DNA of 64,000 nt from Ariolimax columbianus (taxonomy: Eukaryota > Mollusca > Gastropoda > Stylommatophora > Arionidae): positions 34,167,936 through 34,231,935 of the forward strand of contig JAVGWX010000014.1 of NCBI GenBank assembly GCA_036924085.1. Direction: 5' to 3'. Under the pieces are notes generated by a model, which saw nothing but the letters and a program-made list of their open reading frames with translations, did no database searches and was not told where the DNA came from. The position numbers were made by a program, and so were the translations under genes. Shown here piece after piece: positions 46,236 through 56,789 of this stretch. The stretch's first letter is position 1. Each line of letters begins with the position of its first letter.

Positions 46236-46280
46236 GGCTTCTTCTTCTTCTTCTGCGTTCGTTCTCAATCTCCCGCTACC
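46236..46280 (-). mobile_element. SINE B tail fragment
   Basis: (TTC)n then TGCGTTCGTTCTCAATCTCC, the 3' end of SINE B in reverse; the body is missing. Confidence 0.6.
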
Positions 46281-46284
46281 AGAT

Positions 46285-46520
46285 TATATGGCTTTTTGCT
46301 TCTACCATCTTCTTAACATCTATTGTTTTGTAGTGTCTGAACTATTTTTTTAGTCACTATAAAGCGTTTAGCCTCGATAAGGACCATTTAACCTTTGATA
46401 TGGACTTTTGGGACTTCAAAATCATATGAGCGCGCTTGTCACAACCTGTGAAAGATTTAATATGACAATTATCACAATAAAGATCTACTAGAACAAGTGG
46501 AAGAACATGCCCAATGGCTA
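46285..46520 (-). repeat. Dispersed repeat L, copy 2
   Basis: The reverse complement has TTTATTGTGATAATTGTCAT, TGACAAGCGCGCTCATATG, then AAAATGGTCC-type and GATGTTAAGAAGATGG blocks matching 37030-37260. See copy 1 for the protein-like reading. Confidence 0.5.
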
Positions 46521-46549
46521 TAAGCGCAACCGATACTCTTCAGTCGACC

Positions 46550-46690
46550 CAGTTCTATAAGGGGATCATTTGTAAACGGGTACCTGACCTACGTTTAGAG
46601 AAAGAAAGGCAGCGAGGAAGAGGACTGGTCACCCCACCCCCAGCTGTGGCTTAGTACAATACAGAACTAACACTTAACCCCCGAGGGCAG
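46550..46690 (+). mobile_element. SINE E body, copy 2
   Basis: GACCCAGTTCTATAAGGGG, AACGGGTACCTGACCTACG and GACTGGTCACCCCACC follow the body of 2285-2520; the tRNA-like head is lost. Confidence 0.6.
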
Positions 46691-46719
46691 CTTCTGCTGT
46701 GGGACTTATCGTAAGCAGA

Positions 46720-47440
46720 CCCGGGAGTTCAAATATCTGAGGAGCATATGTTACAGATGATAGAAAGCTTGATAGAGAAATGGAAACACCATGTCAGAAA
46801 ACTTACGTTGTGATTTATCAATTGTCGCCACTTCTTAATCACACACGTATCAGCCTAACAATTATACAACAACTAACAAACAGTATATTTATACAAAGTC
46901 TGAGCCAACACCGGACTAGCTGCGTCTGCTAATCACGACCTCCGACGTGTGTTGAGTAATGGCAAGATCTCCCTTGGGACAACAATCCGCCTCTACCAGT
47001 CCTGCTTTACGTTTCCGAAAACTGGACATTGCTGAAACATGACATGTAAAGACCGGAGGCCTTCCACATGCGCAACCAGCGGCGTATCCTGAGCACCCGT
47101 TACGATAACTACACCCGCAACGTGGAGGTATCTGCAGAAACAGGTCTACACCCAATTTCAGAAACACTTGACCGACGCCGAGTTTCTTTGTTCAGTCATG
47201 TTGTACGGCTATTTCCAACCCCTGCCCACAAGATACTACACAAGTCGTTCCTCAGCGCCAAAAGTCTTCCCCCGACCGGTTGGAGACGCAGAAGAGGCCG
47301 TTCCCGAACAATATGGTTCCAACAAATATCAACCTCCTCTTCCGCCCTGAACGAGGCCTGGAACCATGCTACAGCAGTGGGTCATGGATGTGACCGACCG
47401 ACGTAACGGGCCTCAGACGCCTAATCGAACATTATTATTA
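46720..47440 (+). pseudogene. LINE RT C-terminal relic with ATT tail
   Basis: FKYLRSICY (degenerate TYLG), VLLYVSENWTLLKHD, AFHMRNQRRILSTR, NVEVSAETGLHPISETLDRR and RVSLFSHVVRLFPTPAHKIL. Ends in (ATT)n at 47430-47445, a LINE-type short tandem tail. Confidence 0.75.
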
Positions 47441-47584
47441 TTATTATGTGCTAGCAGGTCAACCTTGGTCCTCATTCTAGGCCAAAGACAGGAATATGGT
47501 AGGAACTACCCTTTGTACTGAATGCATTTCTAGGTAGCAATTACGTCACATGCAAGTTCGGCACGATTAGCTCCCACTGCAGGC

Positions 47585-47850
47585 TTATAACACAAGACGT
47601 ATTGGCAGCAGGGCACTGGGAGAGACTTTGTGGAAGATGGATAGATGGCATAAGAGAAACACTTCAACGACATGGGTTATCGAAGACCAAAACGGCAGAC
47701 TTTGTCCAAGAAAGACAACTTGGGCACCAGAAATCTGGCAAGTAAGGGCGGGCGGTCGGTCTGATACTGACCACATCACCCCATTATGTGCTGTGGGTCA
47801 CCGAATAATATGGGCTAACACCATATTTTCCACACGTCGTATGGGGTGAC
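47585..47850 (+). pseudogene. LINE C-terminal relic
   Basis: GRWIDGIRETLQRHGLSKTK followed by ADFVQERQLG resembles KIWIDGVNETLKKYGVTATL at 37460. Only the last part of the protein remains. Confidence 0.5.
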
Positions 47851-47924
47851 ACGGGATCTTAACTTTTACTTTAAATCTCACTGGCAGTGGACGAACATTT
47901 GACCTGGTCTAAACTGAAAAACCT

Positions 47925-48155
47925 TGAGCAGTGATAAAGACCTTGTGCAATGATAGAAACTTGTAGCAATTATAAAGACCTTGAGCAATGATAAAAACCT
48001 TGAGCAATGATAAAAACCTTGAGCAATGATAACGACTTTGAGCAAATATAAATACCTTAGCAGTAATAAAAATCTTGTGCAATGATAGAAACTTTTAGCA
48101 GTTATAAAGACCTTGAGCAATGATAAAAACCTTGAGCAATGATTATGACTATAGA
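47925..48155. repeat. 19-bp minisatellite, diverged
   Basis: About 12 copies of GATAAAAACCTTGAGCAAT with many substitutions. Confidence 0.9.
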
Positions 48156-48644
48156 CCATGACCTTTAGCCTGGGATAAAAACTTGTAGACTTTGGTAAAG
48201 ACGTTCACCCTTAATAACGAGAGGCTATAGTCATCAACACGACTTGATTTATTTGATGTGAGCGCGGTCAACTCAAACACACTTAAATGTACTTCTCAAA
48301 ATAATTCAAGGACCACTTATCAAATCTCACCATAGGAAGTACATTAAAACGACTCTCCCTCGCCATAAAGGTCAGACTAATGCGCTCACTGGTTCTTTCG
48401 ATATTCCTCTATGCCTGCGAAACATGGACTATTACGCCAGACCTCCAGAGATGAATCCAGCCCATGCAGATGATATGTTTTAGAAGATTCCCAAACATCA
48501 CCTACAAAGAACGTACCACAAATGATGACGTACGAGGCAGAGTCGAGAATGAGAATGCAAGTGGACTGTACGACGACCTCCTCACAGCGATCAAAAGGCC
48601 AAAGCTGACTTGGTATGGCCGAGGTCCAATGGGTAGTTGTTGTT

Positions 48645-48838
48645 GCTTAGATGTTTGCCTCACTAGTTTCTACTGGCGGAGGCGCGCCATTTTCCACCCC
48701 AGACCGTAGTCCATTGGGCGATATCAGGACGCATAAACCAGTGCTTCGATGAATGTATGCGTCTGTATGTACCTATGCTAGGTTTGTGCGCCCTCAGAAG
48801 CTAGCCCAACCAAAGTGCAATGGAAGGGCCTATGCTAG
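48645..48838 (-). mobile_element. SINE-like repeat H, copy 2
   Basis: The reverse complement matches 1695-1905. When read in sense it ends in an AAC-type tail (plus-strand GTTGTTGTTGC at 48637-48647). It lies inside the LINE relic. Confidence 0.7.
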
Positions 48839-48884
48839 GTTTGACTTCAGGGCAAGCGAAGGCGAGGACATCCGAGAAAACGAT

Positions 48885-49125
48885 TGGAAGACAACATCCA
48901 TGAGTGGACTAACCTATGACCCGAGTGGAAGACAACATCCATGAGTGGACTAACCTACGACCCGAGTGGAAGACAACATCCATGAGTGGACTAACCTACG
49001 ACCCGAGTGGAAGACAACATCCATGAGTGGACTAACCTACGACCCGAGTGGAAGACAACATCCATGAGTGGACTAACCTACGACCCGAGTGGAAGACAAC
49101 ATCCATGAGTGGACTAACCTTGGAC
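48885..49125. repeat. 41-bp minisatellite from LINE coding DNA
   Basis: Six copies of GTGGAAGACAACATCCATGA plus 21 bp. The unit derives from the RWEDNIHEW-type block of the LINE it sits in. Confidence 0.95.
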
Positions 49126-49534
49126 TCGAGGAGGCACAAAAAGCAACATCAGATAGTCACGGGTGACGTATGTTTGTGGAGGTGTTAGCAGGGGTGCCAC
49201 AACGATCTCAAAAGGTTACTGGATGAACTGAACTGAACATTAAAAAAACAAAAAACGTTTTTCAGTACCAGCTTGTATTTATACTTTAATGTTTTTGTTT
49301 TGGGGACTACATGATAGTATAGTTATAATAGATTAACAGGTCGCACTAATAGAATATGTGTGCTACATTTCAGCTATATAGGTTATGGGGAAGTTGGTTA
49401 AAATAGGAGAAATAGAAGTACACGCAAATGGTCGTTACATAAACGCTGGTAAAAATGAAGCTGATAGACCAGTGTTTTCTAAGCGTCGGTCAGTGAACAA
49501 GTTACTACGACTTAACCCCTTAACTGCTGAGTTC

Positions 49535-49912
49535 GCCATGAGAATGAACTATGTTCTAAGTTCGCCATGAGAATGAACTAAGATCTAAGTTCGCCCTGAG
49601 AATTAACTAAGATCTAAGTTCGCCCTAAGAATGAACTAAGTTCTAAGTTCGCCCTGAGAATGAACTAAGTTCGCCATGAGAATGAACTAAGCTCTAAGTT
49701 CTCCCTGAGAATGAACTAAGTTCGCCCTGAGAATGAACTAAGTTCTAAGTTCGCCCTGAGAATTAACTAAGTTCTAAGTTCGCCCTAAGAATGAACTAAG
49801 TTCGCCATGAGAATGAACTAAGTTCTAAGTTCTCCCTAAGAGTGAACTAAGTTCTAAGTTCGCCCTGAGAATGAACTATGTTCTAAGTTCGCCCTGAGAA
49901 TTAACTAAATTT
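49535..49912. repeat. 21/29-bp mixed minisatellite
   Basis: Alternating short and long units of CTAAGTTCGCCCTGAGAATG plus 1-9 bp. The array stops exactly at the end of the CR1/L2 copy C6. Confidence 0.92.
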
Positions 49913-50392
49913 TGGATGAATACCATCTTGACCTGGACATTTATTCACTTTCAACCCCTCCAATTTTTTAAAAACCATTCCCCCTGTAATACAGATTGAT
50001 CTTAATCCCGCTGTATCGATGTCTCTTTGAAAAATATATATAGGCTCTGGGATCTTGGAGCAGTCCTCTTTTGTGTAGACTGTGCCAAAGTACTGATTGA
50101 GCAGATTAGCTGCCTCCCTATTCTCACTTATTATTTTCCCTTTACTGTCTATGAGAAGGCCTACTTTGTCTTTCGTTCTTTGTTTATTTCTAACATAAGA
50201 AAAGAAGCTTTTACTGTCAGTCTTGATCCTCTAGGCAAGTTTTTTTTCAAAGTATATTTTTGCTGTTTTATTCGCTTTCTAAGATATGTTCTGCTTGTTC
50301 AAATATTTTACATGTTTCTTTTGATTTACCTGCCTCTATATATTTTTTCCATGCTTTATTTTTTGCTCTTCTACATTTCACTACAAATCTAG

Positions 50393-50722
50393 TTATCCAC
50401 TTTTTACCTCCCTACATGGAACACATTCCTCTTTTAGCGTTTCTAGAACTGTTTTAAAACTTTCCCACTCCTGTTCAACATCTGTTCCTACGACAATATC
50501 TTTCCAGATTATGTGGTTCGCTGCCTCTTTCATCCTCTTAACATCTGCCTTAGAGTAGTCGTATGTTCGCGTGTTTATGTTTACTTCTTTCCCTGCAATA
50601 AGATCCCAACGGATGATTTGATGGTCACTTGAGCCAAACAGTTCCCCAACGGTAACATTTTCAATCATATTTTCCTCTGTAGTAAAAACTAGGTCGAGTA
50701 TGTTTTTGCCTCCTGGTGGCAT
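50393..50722 (-). pseudogene. CR1/L2 ORF2 endonuclease end and linker
   Basis: ILDLVFTTEENMIENVTVGE, FGSSDHQIIRWDL (the SDH endonuclease motif) and TRTYDYSKADVKRMKEA match the equivalent part of copy C7 (63481-63987). The frame then continues to a stop where a charged linker should follow. Confidence 0.8.
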
Positions 50723-51216
50723 CTATAGCACACTCCAATCACTGTTTTTTTACCCCCACTTTCTATTTCTCCCCATACACTTTCATTTTTGTTACCACAT
50801 GATAAATAATCTTTGATCGTTATATTAACATAATTTATACAGTATAATAAAACACCACCTCCCTTAGTCTTGTCTCCAACTATCATATCTTTCCTTAACA
50901 TTGTATATCCCTCAATTTCAAGTTCACTATCTGCAATCTCCTCATATGTCCATGATTCTGTTAATCCTATTATATCTGGTTTTTCTTGTTCTACATACAG
51001 TTCCAATTCTTCTCTTTTATTTACTATGCTTCTCACATTTGCATAAAAACATTTTAGTTTGTAATGTTGTTGGTTTTCCTCTTTTTGCTTCTGCTTTATC
51101 ATTTTAGTGTTTGCTTTTCCACTATGTATTTCACACTTCCCTGACACCAACTCTCCCCTTTGACTACATCCTCTATAGCACCCTATTGTAGGCCTATCTT
51201 TAGTCTCATACTTCAT
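50689..51216 (-). pseudogene. CR1/L2 ORF2 endonuclease, N-terminal half
   Basis: LKCFYANVRSIVNKREEL (motif I, with the catalytic Asn), PDIIGLTESW (motif II with catalytic Glu) and KGGGVLLYCI belong to an apurinic-type endonuclease. The GDFNYP motif present in C7 is lost in the deletion after VIGVCYR. Confidence 0.85.
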
Positions 51217-51224
51217 AGGCCTTA

Positions 51225-51491
51225 CTAGTTTAAATTTCTAACACAATGATTGAACATATACTTTGCTACAACATGCTGTCCTATCTCATTTAGATGTAAA
51301 CCTCCCCTATCTAACATTTTACTTTTGTCTACTTTAACATCATTAATTTCCATTCCCATGTCCGCACACATCACCTGTAACCTAAGGTTGATACCTATTA
51401 TTTTGCTATCTAGATAGTCTGACCCATCTGCTCTATCTAAAATGCCCATCATTGTGACCTTTCTAAACTTTTTTTCCTTAAGTGTTATCAT
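51225..51491 (-). pseudogene. CR1/L2 ORF1 C-terminal end, SGNH esterase-like
   Basis: MLDRGGLHLNEIGQHVVAKY has the D-x-x-HLN-x-x-G pattern of the catalytic His block of SGNH hydrolases, which is typical of CR1/L2 ORF1. The upstream Gly-Asp-Ser block is not present because the copy is 5' truncated. ORF1 stops about 10 bp before the ORF2 frame opens, a tight coupling typical of two-ORF LINEs. Confidence 0.75.
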
Positions 51492-51510
51492 AAGACTTTT
51501 ATATGCTACA

Positions 51511-52235
51511 TGATGATTCCTTTCTCAAAAATTCAAGACGTTCTAGTGTTAGCATTTTTATTGACTGCTCGGTTTCTGGTTATTTTAAATAACTTTATAA
51601 TTTTCATTTCATAATATCAATTTAAAAACACTTTTAATTCTGTCTAAACGGTCCACGAAAAAAGTCCCTATTTGTGCCATTCCGCAGGTGTGTAAAATGG
51701 TTGGGGAAACACTCCGATAGAATTATTCCCAGCAACATTTTGTTTTCTCATCTCAACTGAAGACAAAAAAACCGTGGCCTTTGTATATTTTGAGTAGAAT
51801 ATAAATATATTATATTTTCTCTCTCTCCCCTGCTATCACCCCAAATCTCGAACTCTTTTCTCCCTTTCTTAAGTCTCTCCAATTCCCCCTAACCGACACA
51901 CACGCACCGGTACAAAGACGCACACTAATTAATACGACAATTGTCCGTGACAAGTCCAGAGTTCACATCTAGTTCCCAGATTCAACTTATATAAAGGACA
52001 TACGATAACAAGTCAAAGTAGAAGAGGAGTTGCTACTTTCTCGTAAACTGAACAAGAAAGTCAGTTTATCAACTAGCCAGGTAACGACACTCAAATAGTT
52101 GTACCATGAGTAAGATCTATTTTTGTACAATAACTTTTCTAGTTTAAAGCATCATGTCGATTGTTAGAAGGCGTGTTGTATTGGAATTAAAGTGTGGGGG
52201 AGGGGAAAGTGCTAGAGCAGGAATCTGAAGTACGG
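51511..52235. other. No recognised feature
   Basis: AT-rich; no supported gene or repeat. Confidence 0.4.
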
Positions 52236-52239
52236 GTGG

Positions 52240-52870
52240 ATTCGACGTCATCATATCAAGTGGTGTAGGGCGGGGATATATTTGACGTCATATCAAGTAG
52301 TGTAGGGCGGGGATATATTTGACGTCATATCAAGTAGTGTAGGGCGGGGTATATTTGACGTCATATCAAGTAGTGTAGGGCGGGGTATATTTGACGTCAT
52401 ATCAAGTGGTGTAGGGCGGGGTATATTTGACGTCATATCAAGTAGTGTAGGACGGGGTATATTTGACGTCATATCAAGTGGTGTAGGGCGGGGTATATTT
52501 GATGTCATATCAAGTGGTGTAGGGCGGGGTATATTTGATGTCATATCAAGTAGTGTAGGGCGGGGTATATTTGACGTCATATCAAGTAGTGTAGGGCGGG
52601 GTATATTTGATGTCATATCAAGTAGTGTAGGGCGGGGTATATTTGATGTCATATCAAGTAGTGTAGGGCGGGGTATATTTGATGTCATATCAAGTAGTGT
52701 AGGGCGGGGTATATTTGATGTCATATCAAGTGGTGTAGGGCGGGGTATATTTGACGTCATATCAAGTAGTGTAGGGCGGGGTATATTTGACGTCATATCA
52801 AGTAGTGTAGGGCGGGGTATATTTGACGTCATATCAAGTGGTGTAGGGCGGGGTATATTTGATGTCATCC
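52240..52870. repeat. 36-bp minisatellite carrying CRE palindromes
   Basis: About 17 copies of a unit containing TGACGTCATATCAAGTAGTG and AGGGCGGGGT. Ten copies have the exact palindrome TGACGTCA, the consensus CREB/ATF binding site; seven have TGATGTCA. The GGGCGGGG part also resembles a GC box. The first units are 37 bp. Confidence 0.95.
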
Positions 52871-52879
52871 TCTAACCTA

Positions 52880-53040
52880 AAGAGCCACCTCAGGCTGGGC
52901 GAAAATAAGCTCATGCAACACAGACAAGCGAAGAGACAACGCCGAAAGGGAAAGGAAAACCAAAAACTCAGTAGGGCTACTCCAAGGTCGCATCAACCTA
53001 TAGTCGGACGTGATTGAAAAGGGGCTACTACTAAAACAGT
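52880..53040 (+). pseudogene. LINE 3' end, direct relative of 45313-45420
   Basis: GGCGAAAATAAGCTCATG, ACTCCAAGGTCGCATCAACC and TATAGTCGGACGTGA match the reverse complement of 45313-45430. It is the terminal part and the 3' untranslated region of that LINE family. Confidence 0.7.
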
Positions 53041-53089
53041 TGTTGGAAGCTACTCGCGCTGAGTCGAGTTAACTCTTGACGTTTAATTG

Positions 53090-53340
53090 GTAGCAGGTTA
53101 CAATGACATTCCTTGCATTCAGAATCATGGACGTCTGAGGACATTGCAGATAGTGAACTTGAAATAGAGGGATATGCAATGTTGATGAGAGATGGGAGGT
53201 GGCGTTATACTGCTCGAATTCAGTTACTATAACTATGAGAGAATATGTATCATATAGAAACATAAATGAAAGTCTATGGGGATAAATTGACAGTGGATTA
53301 TTGGTGTATGCTACAGATTTCCACCGAGTCAAAAAGAGGA
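53090..53340 (+). pseudogene. CR1/L2 endonuclease fragment
   Basis: WTSEDIADSELEIEGYAML matches WTYEEIADSELEIEGYTML in C6. The rest is frameshifted (ATACTGCTCGAATTCAG corresponds to the VLLYC region). Confidence 0.65.
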
Positions 53341-53344
53341 AGAT

Positions 53345-53640
53345 GAGGAGCAGCTTCTTCGTACACTGTCAGACAACAACTTGAATTTGTTCAAAGAAAG
53401 CAGCTGTCATCCTGAGGCTGTCGACACTGCCATATGTCCTTTCTCTGGTCCTTGTATGTCAGGCAATTTTGCAGCAGATGTTCAGCGGTCATTTCCCCTG
53501 TACCACAGGTGCATTCGTCAGTGCCACCTATCTTCAGTTTATTGAATTAGATGGTACCTCAGTCTGTTGTGGCCTGTGCGGAGTCTGAAGACCACGACCT
53601 GCTCTCTTCTGTTCAACTGGTAATAGGCATCATTGTTTTA
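53345..53640 (-). pseudogene. LINE D 3' end, diverged, minus strand
   Basis: The reverse complement encodes RREQVVVFRLRTGHN-like residues, CTCGTGEMTAEHLLQNC-like spacing and GSVDSLRMTAAFFEQI-like residues, and ends near the GAAG-type tail (plus strand CAGCTTCTTCGTACACTGTC at 53348-53367). Confidence 0.7.
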
Positions 53641-53644
53641 GATG

Positions 53645-54065
53645 AGCTGATCTTTGTGTGTCCACATCAGTGAGTATGTTGTCATTGGATCTTCTTTCTG
53701 TCCAATTCACTCTTTCCACTCTACGGTTGCACTCCATTTAAAATGCTTCCAAGTTTTGTTCATCCAGCTTCGCTAAAGTCCATGTTTCAGCCCCATTTAG
53801 TGCAATTGGTTATGTATGAGTGATGATTATTCTTTTCCTCAGTTCTATCCTGATATTCTTTGAGATTAACAATTTCTGTGTTTCTCTGAAGCCTTTTTTT
53901 GCCATTGCAATCCTTGTCTTAATTTCTGTCTTATTGCAGGCATCTTCTGTTATGGTTTGCCTCAAATATGTAAACTTCTGTACTTGTTAAGATTATTTCT
54001 CCATTGATGGATGTATTTATTTGCCTATCTTGCTTGGATATTACCAAAGTATATGTCTTTGACAT
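53645..54065 (-). pseudogene. LINE RT C-terminal relic, minus strand
   Basis: Frame-shifted blocks: KDIYFGNIQARQ, NRNKTEIKTRIAMAKK-like, RIELRKRIIITHTWPIAL-like and NLEAFEWSATVEWKE-like, the order of a LINE C terminus. Many stops. Confidence 0.5.
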
Positions 54066-54309
54066 ACATATATGTTGGGTAAACAAACACGGGGCTTATT
54101 AAACGGCCACTTACAGAACAACGAATATACAAATTTGACACAAGTTTAATCATGAGAAACTAAGATATAATGATGATATTAAATATATCTTCACTATATG
54201 CAGCCAAACAAACCTCATTAGTAACAACTAATAGAAAATAAACAATTTTAATTGCTTCATGTAAAGACAAATGGATCTTATTTTCCATGTACCCATACAA
54301 ACAATGATG

Positions 54310-54640
54310 GCTTTTATTGTAATGTACTCATATATACAATAATGGCTCTTATTCGCATGTAGCCAGACATACAATACTGGCTCTTATTCTCATGTAGCCA
54401 GACAAACGATGATGGTTCATATTCACCTGTGTCCAGACATTCAATAATGGCTCTTATTCTCATGTAGCCAGACACACAATAATGGCTCTTATTCTCATGT
54501 AGCCAGACATACAATGATGGCTCTTATTCTCATGTAGCCAGACATACAATGATGGCTCTTATTCTCATGTGGCCAGACACACAATAATAGCTCTTATTCT
54601 CATGTACCCAGATACACAACAATGGCTCTTATTCTCCTGT
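54310..54640. repeat. About 34-bp minisatellite
   Basis: Nine copies of GGCTCTTATTCTCATGTAGC plus CAGACATACAATAAT with small length changes. Confidence 0.92.
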
Positions 54641-54644
54641 ATAC

Positions 54645-54811
54645 AAGGGTACCATCTCTTATCTCCTCATGCATCTTGTTATATAACAGTCGTATGTGAT
54701 TCCCAACTATAAAACCAAAATCTTGTTTCATTTCTTCTATGACCCAGGTCTTATCATTATTTTCTGCCAAGCTGTTTGGACCATTCCTTTCAGCACATCC
54801 TAAACATCCAA
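54645..54811 (-). CDS. Possible short exon, unidentified
   Basis: The minus strand has a strong acceptor (TTCTATTCTCTTCCGCCC, then ATGTAGCAG) followed by an open frame reading GCLGCAERNGPNSLAENNDK, TWVIEEMKQDFGFIVGNHIR and LLYNKMHEEIRDGTLVY. Candidate donors are GGTACC (54652-) or TGTATAC (54644-). Its composition is more protein-like than the repeat-derived frames. No family was recognised, and it could be an element remnant. The 34-bp array abuts it. Confidence 0.25.
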
Positions 54812-54845
54812 CTGCTACATGGGCGGAAGAGAATAGAACCAACAT

Positions 54846-55394
54846 AACCCTCCAAGCTTTTCACAAAAGGTGACTAATAGAAGGTTGTACATGAGGCTAG
54901 CAAGCTGATCATGCCGCTATTGAAACTGGCTAGAAGTGTTTGGATAGAAGATTCCTGTAAGAGGACCAGCTGTATTGGTAGCAGTATGTTTTGCATGAAG
55001 CACAAGACAGAATGATGATGAATGATTACCAGCTATGTTAAACAATTTGGATTCTTCTTCCCATTTCCCTCTCAAATGCCACATTTATTTTCCAAGTAAA
55101 TATGGTGGTCTGTCACATTCCCCTTTCACCGCCATAGAATCTATTCATTAATCAGGTTGAGAAGGCCATACTGTCACTCTGTTCTGCTCAAGGAGATGAT
55201 AGGCCAGGAGAGCATGTCACGCTACTGTATGTCCGTGTTTCAGATTTGTAATTTTTCGAACATTTTTTTGGTTTCAATTTCACCGCAGTTGGGATTAAAC
55301 AATTAGAGCAGAATCTACCAAAAATTATCTCTACTTTTTTCTGATTATCAGAATGCCCTCTGCTGTATTGTTCTTATATCACTATTTGGGGATG
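54846..55394. other. No recognised feature
   Basis: No supported gene or repeat. Confidence 0.4.
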
Positions 55395-55640
55395 AAGATG
55401 CAGCACATTGAATGACCACTGACAGCAACCTGGCACTAATAGCAGGCTGCTCACATTTATCAGTGAACATGAGCTAACCAAGACCCTATTCTGTTGCCCT
55501 TACAACGGACTGCACTAGTGTAGTCTCGCTAAGAGAGCAGGGATTGCAGTGGGAAGGCAAACCAGTTACAGAAAAATGTCAGCTGAAACCGGATGTATCG
55601 GGTCAAAAGGGGCAGACATCACAGCCTCGCTGAACGTGCT
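55395..55640 (+). mobile_element. SINE B copy (plus orientation)
   Basis: GAGCTAACCAAGACCCTATT, GGACTGCACTAGTGTAGTCT, GCTGAAACCGGATGTATCGG and GTCAAAAGGGGCAGACATCA follow SINE B in order. Confidence 0.6.
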
Positions 55641-55794
55641 TTTCAAGATGAAAGCAGAAGTTGAACATCACTATTTATATATCTATGTATGTTTGTGCCA
55701 TAATGATCCACTTCTATGTCTCTAAATACTACTATCTACTATCATCACTGCATTTGTTGTTGCCAGTGCTGACGTATACAAGGATAATTATATG

Positions 55795-55965
55795 GTTGAG
55801 GAATAAAGGCTACTTGCCCAAGCAGTTACCAGGCACTGTACAGCCTAGGTTTTTATTTTACCTCTGATAAATAACACACTTTCTGTATTGAGGTTTTGAA
55901 TGCATGTCCTTGAGGTCTGAAGACAGACATCCAACTCACTCGGCCAGCCGCGCCTCTAAATACAT
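55795..55965 (-). mobile_element. tRNA-derived SINE I, copy 2
   Basis: The reverse complement: CGGCTGGCCGAGTGAGTTGG (box A region), TGTCTGTCTTCAGACCTC, ATTCAAAACCTC (box B), then AATAAAAACCTAGGCTGTAC and GCCTTTATTCCTC, matching 20940-21130. Confidence 0.7.
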
Positions 55966-56337
55966 AATTCCAAGAACTGTACCCATGTTTTGTGTGCAGC
56001 TTATAACCATGCATCTGACTCAAGTACAACCACTACATATGGATATGGGAGAAGGAGGAGATAGTACAGACTGGAGGTATATAAGTAGATATAAATACAT
56101 ACAGCCTGTGTCATTAGGGCCCCCCTAGGAGGAGCAAAACCCAGTAACAATATAAAGTGCCAAGCATTGCGTAAGAGATGACTAAGGGCAGGTTGAGCAT
56201 GTAGCTGGCTACTGCTTATCCTCCTGTAGATACTATATGCCACAAGAACAAGAAAAGAAGACCTCTACACTCTATCGTTGAAGTGAAGCAGCTATGTTTA
56301 GCTATATATATATATATTTATAAATACATACAATACA

Positions 56338-56460
56338 TGGGTTGCACCGATTTAATGGCAGATAATCGGTAATTAGCATATCAGCAGCCATTTTGCAGAT
56401 TAATCGGCATTGGCTTTCAGCCAATTAATCAGTTTTGATAATCAGCCATTCCGGTTTTTA
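56338..56460 (+). mobile_element. hAT-like left terminus
   Basis: TGGGTTGCACCGATTTAATG followed by subterminal ATTAATCGGC-like motifs. It pairs with the inverted terminus at 59965-60059. The sequence type (GGGTTGCA ends, many ATTAATCGGC motifs) resembles hAT elements. Confidence 0.5.
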
Positions 56461-56789
56461 TTATTATTGCTAGGGACGTATTGCTGCAGCAAGCAAATTG
56501 TGGATGACGGGAATTTTGAAAAAATATTGGATTCAACATATATCGTTTCCTAGGACACACAATCTAAGTAACTCCAGTTGTAATCTTACCAAATTCCCAG
56601 TAGTCTTTTGCTAAATTACCATGATAGAAATGTAGCACTGTTCTTTCTCCCATTTCAAGTATTATGCTGGTAAATGATTAACACTACAGTAGGTAGCTTG
56701 CGGACTACTGCTCTACCAGGCCCTCGCTCAGCGTATCTACACACAGGTAGAATATTGACAGCTTGGCGCATTAAAAAATATAATCCTCC

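Larger units (their letters stand above)
48330..49245 (+). pseudogene. LINE RT C-terminal relic with SINE H and a 41-bp array
   Basis: YACETWTITPDLQR, ICFRRFPNITYKERTTNDDV, LLTAIKRPKLTWYGR, then SINE H, then RENDWKTTSMSGLT (the RWEDNIHEWTGL-type block, here amplified), and VVTGDVC- and VPQRSQK-like code at the end. Confidence 0.75.
49913..51510 (-). mobile_element. CR1/L2 LINE (C6) with end of ORF1 and part of ORF2
   Basis: Right to left on the minus strand: end of ORF1 (51225-51491), start of ORF2 endonuclease (50689-51216), then EN and linker (50393-50722), and code up to NKCPGQDG-like residues near 49930. An internal deletion joins VCYR directly to GGKNILDLVF. The RT core is absent. Confidence 0.85.
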
